Assembly (NCBI GenBank): GCA_027625915.1
Contig: JANTQA010000012.1
Coordinates: 11,370,501 to 11,434,500, forward strand
From: Anaeramoeba flamelloides
Taxonomy: Eukaryota > Metamonada > Anaeramoebidae
Direction: 5' to 3'
DNA: 64,000 bases
Both the position numbers and the translations under genes were made by a program. Shown here piece after piece: positions 60,535 through 64,000 of this stretch (position 1 is its first letter; each line of letters starts with the position of its first letter). The notes beneath the pieces are model-generated. The model did no database searches and had not been told where the DNA came from. It was given only the letters and a program-made list of their open reading frames with translations.

Positions 60535-62975
60535 TTAAGATCCATTCCTATCACCTTTTTCGTATACTTTATATTTTTAAATTTTCATTTTTTTTTTTTT
60601 TTTTTTCATTTTCTTTTCCTTTTTCCTTTTTTTTTTATTTTGTCCTTTTATTGATGAAATTTTATTTTGAATAATTAATTTATTATTGATCTAATAAGAA
60701 TGTGTTTTTTATTTATTTTTTTTTTAAGCAAGTAAGTACACTTTTCAAATTTTGAGTACCTTCATTTATGTAAAATTGAATGATTCAAGTCATTTATTTA
60801 ACCAAATGCGTTGATATTTTAATAAATACAAGAGTCGGAATATATCATCGTATAATATATTTTCATAACAACCAAATAATGGAATCCAAAATAATTAAAA
60901 GATTGAACTCAAAAAAATAATTACAAATCATTTATTTCTTGATCTTATCTATAAAAGTTTACAAATTACTTATTTTTAATTTTGTTTGTTTTTTAATTCT
61001 TGAGTGGAAATAATTTTGTTTGAAAAATTTTTGGTAAAAAAATTACTTTTTATTTCGAAAGAATTATCAAAATGAATTTAAAAATCCTATTTTCATTTAT
61101 GTCATTTCATTATAGGTTTATTAAAGAAAATATGTTATTTATTGAATTACTCTTCAGAAATAAACATTTAATGGACAAATTCGTTTGATTTGATAATTAT
61201 TTATTTTCCATTAAATTGAGAACTCAAAATAATACTGAATCTGATTGAAATTTTTTCTATATTTTTCAATTTCTTTTGGGTTGAATCTTGTGTAACTGTT
61301 ATTTGATTCCGAGATTTCAAACCCGTTATTTTAATTTTTGAAATAGTATTCTTTGCTTTGGATTGGTTTAATAAAAATATTTGAAAAAAGAATTTTGAAA
61401 ACAAATTTGTAAAAAAATGTTTTGTTAAATAATAATAAATGGTAATGGAGTTTAAAAATTGATGGTAATAAATTGTTTGGGTTCATTCAGATTAAGAAGA
61501 TAAAGAACACAAATCTTCGAAAATATAATTTGGTTGAATTTTTTTTTTTTCATTCTTGATTTCAACAAATTTATTTGAAAAGGGGATCTTTCGTGTTTGG
61601 TCTTCTAAAAGAAAATATTTGTTGACGTAGACATCTTTTGGGGTCTATTTTTTGGTTGACTCTTTGATTAATTTCGATCATTCATATAAATATATTTCTT
61701 GATCCAAAACCTAATTTAATAAAACAAAAAATTTCATCAAAAAAAAAAATGTTCAAAAAATCAGAAAAATGAAAGATTCAACTCTGAATTACTTTGGGGT
61801 TCAGTTTCTTTTTACCAATAGAATAGTGAATGATGTTTTGGTTTCAAAGTTTCAATATCTGTTGGCACTCAAAAATTATTTTTAAGTGATTTTACATAAT
61901 TAAAATTTTTCAAAATGGTAAAATGTACTTACTTTCTTAATTATTTAAGAGATTTATTCAATAAAATTATTTCATGTTTACAGTTAGTTTTTTTTTAATT
62001 TCAAAAATTTAGAATAAACACATTAGCTCTCCTAAAATTTACAAGAATTTAGTGTTATCTTTGATTTTTCTCAAATATTTTGAATTCTGGGAAATCTAGG
62101 TGCTTGATGGTCAACTCTACAACACTCTATGGTACTTGGTGGATGCTTCCATTGCGTTTTAAAGAATCTAAAAGGATAGAACAAAATCTCTGTGTTCACT
62201 CAATTTTGCTGAAGCTCGGAAAACCGCAGTCACAGAATATTTATCATCAGTTATTTTTTTTTCCATATTTTAGTTTTATTAGCCAAGTACAGCATTTTCA
62301 AAACTATTAGTTATTATCTATAAACAAATATCTCCAAGTTGAATAAAACTAAAATTCATTTCCCTATTTTTTTGGAATTTTTTAACGTTAAAAAACTACT
62401 TTTTTTTCTCGACTAGAGACTTTTAACACTCGTAGTATTGTTTTTAAAAATAAATATAACAGCTTTAAGAATTTGAAGTTCTGGAATTTTGATTATCTTG
62501 TAAATAAACTTTATTTATTAATAAAGAATGAAAGGTTAATGGAACATACTAGTTTTTTCGTAACTTTTAATTTTTTCAATTTTTTTTTTATAATAGTATT
62601 TCAAAAATAAATTTTTTAACTTGTATACATTTAAAAAAAAAACAAACTCAATGATGGTGTTTTTTAAGGAAAAATAATGTCTTTGTAGATTATTTATAAG
62701 AAAAAATACGAAATCTAAAATGAATAAATTTTCAAATAATTATTATTGATTAATGGTATAATTATTTAAAAAATGAAACTGGGAAAATATGAACTTCAAT
62801 AAAAGGTTTTGAAATAAAAAGAATGATGTATTAAATATTAATATCGATAAAAAAAAATATTCATAAAATGGAAATTAACTCCAGCGGAAGTAAAAAAAAA
62901 ATAAAATAAAAAAAATAAAAATAAATTTCGTGTTTCAAGAAGATATAATTTGTAAAAAAAATTTTTTTTTAATAT
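60535..62975. other. Convergent intergenic region
   Basis: Lies between the 3' ends of the CH-domain gene (+) and the KG/RG-repeat gene (-). It contains T-rich downstream sequence, a partial family F match (about 60722-60775), family F copy 2 (61541-61940), and a higher-GC stretch at 62085-62250 discussed in the findings. Confidence 0.6.
61541..61940 (-). repeat. Dispersed repeat family F, copy 2
   Basis: Inverted relative to 8099-8490. It begins with the complement of AAAAATGAAAAAAA next to GATTTCAACAAATTTATTTG and ends with AAATGTACTTACTTTCTTAA. Confidence 0.75.
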
Positions 62976-64000
62976 CTAGTTTTTTTTTTTGCCTCTTCCT
63001 CTTCCCTTTTTTTTACCTCTGCCCCTGCCTCTTCCTTTGCCTTTTTTCTTTTTGCCAAGATTAAGTGGTTCAACTTCATCATCATCATTATTTTGATTGT
63101 TTCTATTTTTTTTGCCTCTTCCTTTACCTCTTCCTTTACCTCTGCCTTTGCCTTTTTTTTTTTTACCGAGATCAAGTGGCTCAACTTCATCGCTGTCACT
63201 GTTGTTATTTTGTCTTCTTCCTTTTTTTTTACCTCTTCCCCTGCCTCTACCTCTGCCTTTTTTCTTTTTACCGAGATCAAGTGGCTCAACTTCATCACTG
63301 TCACTGTTGTTGTTATTTTGTCTTCTGCCTTTTTTTTTACCTCTTCCTTTACCTCTTCCTTTTCCTCTGCCTTTGCCTTTTTTTTTTTTACCGAGATCAA
63401 GTGGCTCAACTTCATCACTGTCACTGTTGTTGTTATTTTGTCTTCTTCCTTTTTTTTTACCTCTTCCTTTACCTCTTCCTTTTCCTCTGCCTCTGCCTCT
63501 TCCTTTACCTTTTTTCTTTTTACCAAGATTAAGTGGCTCTAATTCTTCTTCTTCCTTTTTTTTTTTTTCTTCTTCTTCTCTTTTCTTTCTTTCTTCTTCT
63601 TCTTGTTGTTTTTTAAGTTCTTCTTCTTCCTCTTGTTTGACGATTTCTTCTTCAAAATCGTCCCATCCGCCTTTTCTCTTTTTTTTGTCTTTTTTGGGTT
63701 GGTGTGCTACTTTTTGCACCTTTTTAGTGCTTTTAGGTTCTGTTTTTTCTAATAAACTTTTAAACATCATTTCTTCTTCTTTCGACATTATCTCTTTTGC
63801 TTTGTCATCTTGCTTATCAGTGTTACTTTGAATGCTTTTATTTTTTTTACCTTTTTGCCCTTTAGCTTTTTGTGGTTGCTTTTTATTTTTATTATACTTT
63901 TGATACTCGTATACTGCTGTATTCGATCCAAATGGATCATCACCCATAAACTCTTCTCCAGACGAAGAGGAATCATCATTTTTTGGGCCGTTACCAAAAA
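62976..64000 (-). CDS. 3' part of a gene with KG/RG-rich repeat tail (5' end outside window)
   Basis: The frame is open through the window edge: residues upstream of the ATG at 63947 read GNGPKNDDSSSSGEEF in frame, so that ATG is probably internal and the protein starts beyond 64000. The visible part has about 340 codons. It runs MGDDPFGSNTAVYEYQKYNK, a Lys/Gln-rich stretch, 'SKEEEMMFKSLLEK', 'KKRKGGWDDFEEEI', then a Glu/Lys block (EEEEELKKQQEEEERKKREEE) and five repeats of 32-44 residues. Each repeat carries EPL(N/D)LGKKKKG, a GRGKGRG run, KKKGRRQ and an acidic NSDSDEV. It ends GRGRGKKKN. Alternating strongly basic and acidic clusters suggest a disordered nucleic-acid-binding or nucleolar tail; that is inference. 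The family of the missing N-terminal part is unknown. Confidence 0.8.
   Translation of the reverse strand, partial: FGNGPKNDDSSSSGEEFMGDDPFGSNTAVYEYQKYNKNKKQPQKAKGQKGKKNKSIQSNTDKQDDKAKEIMSKEEEMMFKSLLEKTEPKSTKKVQKVAHQPKKDKKKRKGGWDDFEEEIVKQEEEEELKKQQEEEERKKREEEEKKKKEEEELEPLNLGKKKKGKGRGRGRGKGRGKGRGKKKGRRQNNNNSDSDEVEPLDLGKKKKGKGRGKGRGKGRGKKKGRRQNNNNSDSDEVEPLDLGKKKKGRGRGRGRGKKKGRRQNNNSDSDEVEPLDLGKKKKGKGRGKGRGKGRGKKNRNNQNNDDDEVEPLNLGKKKKGKGRGRGRGKKKGRGRGKKKN
62985..63536 (-). repeat. In-frame tandem repeat array coding KG/RG units
   Basis: Landmark GAT(C/T)AAGTGG (plus strand) recurs at 63059, 63170, 63275, 63395 and 63527, with spacings of 111, 105, 120 and 132 bp, all multiples of three. Unit length varies through gain or loss of GRG/GKG codon pairs, while the reading frame is kept. 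Confidence 0.9.

Noticed and set aside
63065-63831. Plus-strand frames over the KG/RG array
   Set aside because: These are antisense shadows of the in-frame tandem repeats on the minus strand (Leu/Pro/Phe runs mirror Lys/Gly/Arg codons).
1-64000. tRNA and rRNA genes
   Set aside because: Scanning by eye for GGTTC.A.TCC-type internal boxes gave only isolated words such as AGTTCGAGTCAG at 13735, without a cloverleaf around them; no rRNA-like GC-rich block is present.
1-64000. CRISPR arrays, bacterial operons or retroelement genes
   Set aside because: No regularly spaced repeats with unique spacers, no ribosome-binding-site pattern, and no recognisable reverse transcriptase, integrase or capsid text.

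Overview
This window is nuclear DNA from an AT-rich, intron-bearing eukaryote. The reasons are GT-AG introns that restore exact protein families, an RNA polymerase common subunit, a Ras GTPase, an organelle-targeted adrenodoxin-type ferredoxin and an actin-binding coiled-coil protein. Intergenic and intronic DNA is a mass of A/T runs, while coding exons stand out by higher GC and ordinary codons. The standard genetic code fits every gene. The gene set (Ras, an alpha-actinin-type actin-binding domain on a coiled coil, a protist-type nucleotidyltransferase-like protein) suggests a free-living amoeboid or flagellate protist. An Anaeramoeba-like amoeba would fit, but that is inference only and no marker in the window fixes the taxon.

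Layout: (1) 1.7-3.7 kb, + strand, a two-exon nucleotidyltransferase-like gene. (2) 3.7-11.5 kb, gene-poor, with several palindromic elements. (3) 11.6-12.0 kb, + strand, mitochondrial-type [2Fe-2S] ferredoxin (FDX2/Yah1 type). (4) 12-18 kb, repeats, including a TIR element of about 1.5 kb and nested MITEs. (5) 18.2-18.9 kb, + strand, a small coiled-coil protein. (6) 22.2-32.2 kb, - strand, a giant type I membrane protein of about 3,262 residues with 27 cadherin-like (CADG-type) repeats and a separate signal-peptide exon. (7) 38.1-42.6 kb, - strand, a three-exon Ras GTPase with a 3.8-kb intron. (8) 46.6-47.3 kb, + strand, RPB6. (9) 51.2-60.5 kb, + strand, a three-exon tandem-CH-domain plus coiled-coil protein with introns of 3.6 and 2.5 kb. 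(10) 63.0 kb to the window end, - strand, the 3' part of a gene encoding a KG/RG-rich repeat tail.

Most track-length open frames in the AT-rich DNA are chance frames. Five gene models here need splicing to be read correctly: an upstream exon for the first gene, a signal-peptide exon for the giant protein, three exons for Ras, two for RPB6 and three for the CH protein. Introns fall into two classes, about 130-270 bp and about 2.5-3.8 kb.

The main unexpected content is about ten short palindromic elements (about 200-460 bp), most with CAG-like or AGG-like ends and flanked by TA. They fall into at least eight sequence families and look like Tc1/mariner-type MITEs. One sits in a repeat whose uninterrupted copy lies 4.5 kb away, which gives an empty-site proof of the insertion. 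No transposase is visible. Four further dispersed repeat families (about 210-530 bp, or 1.5 kb) recur two to four times in 64 kb.
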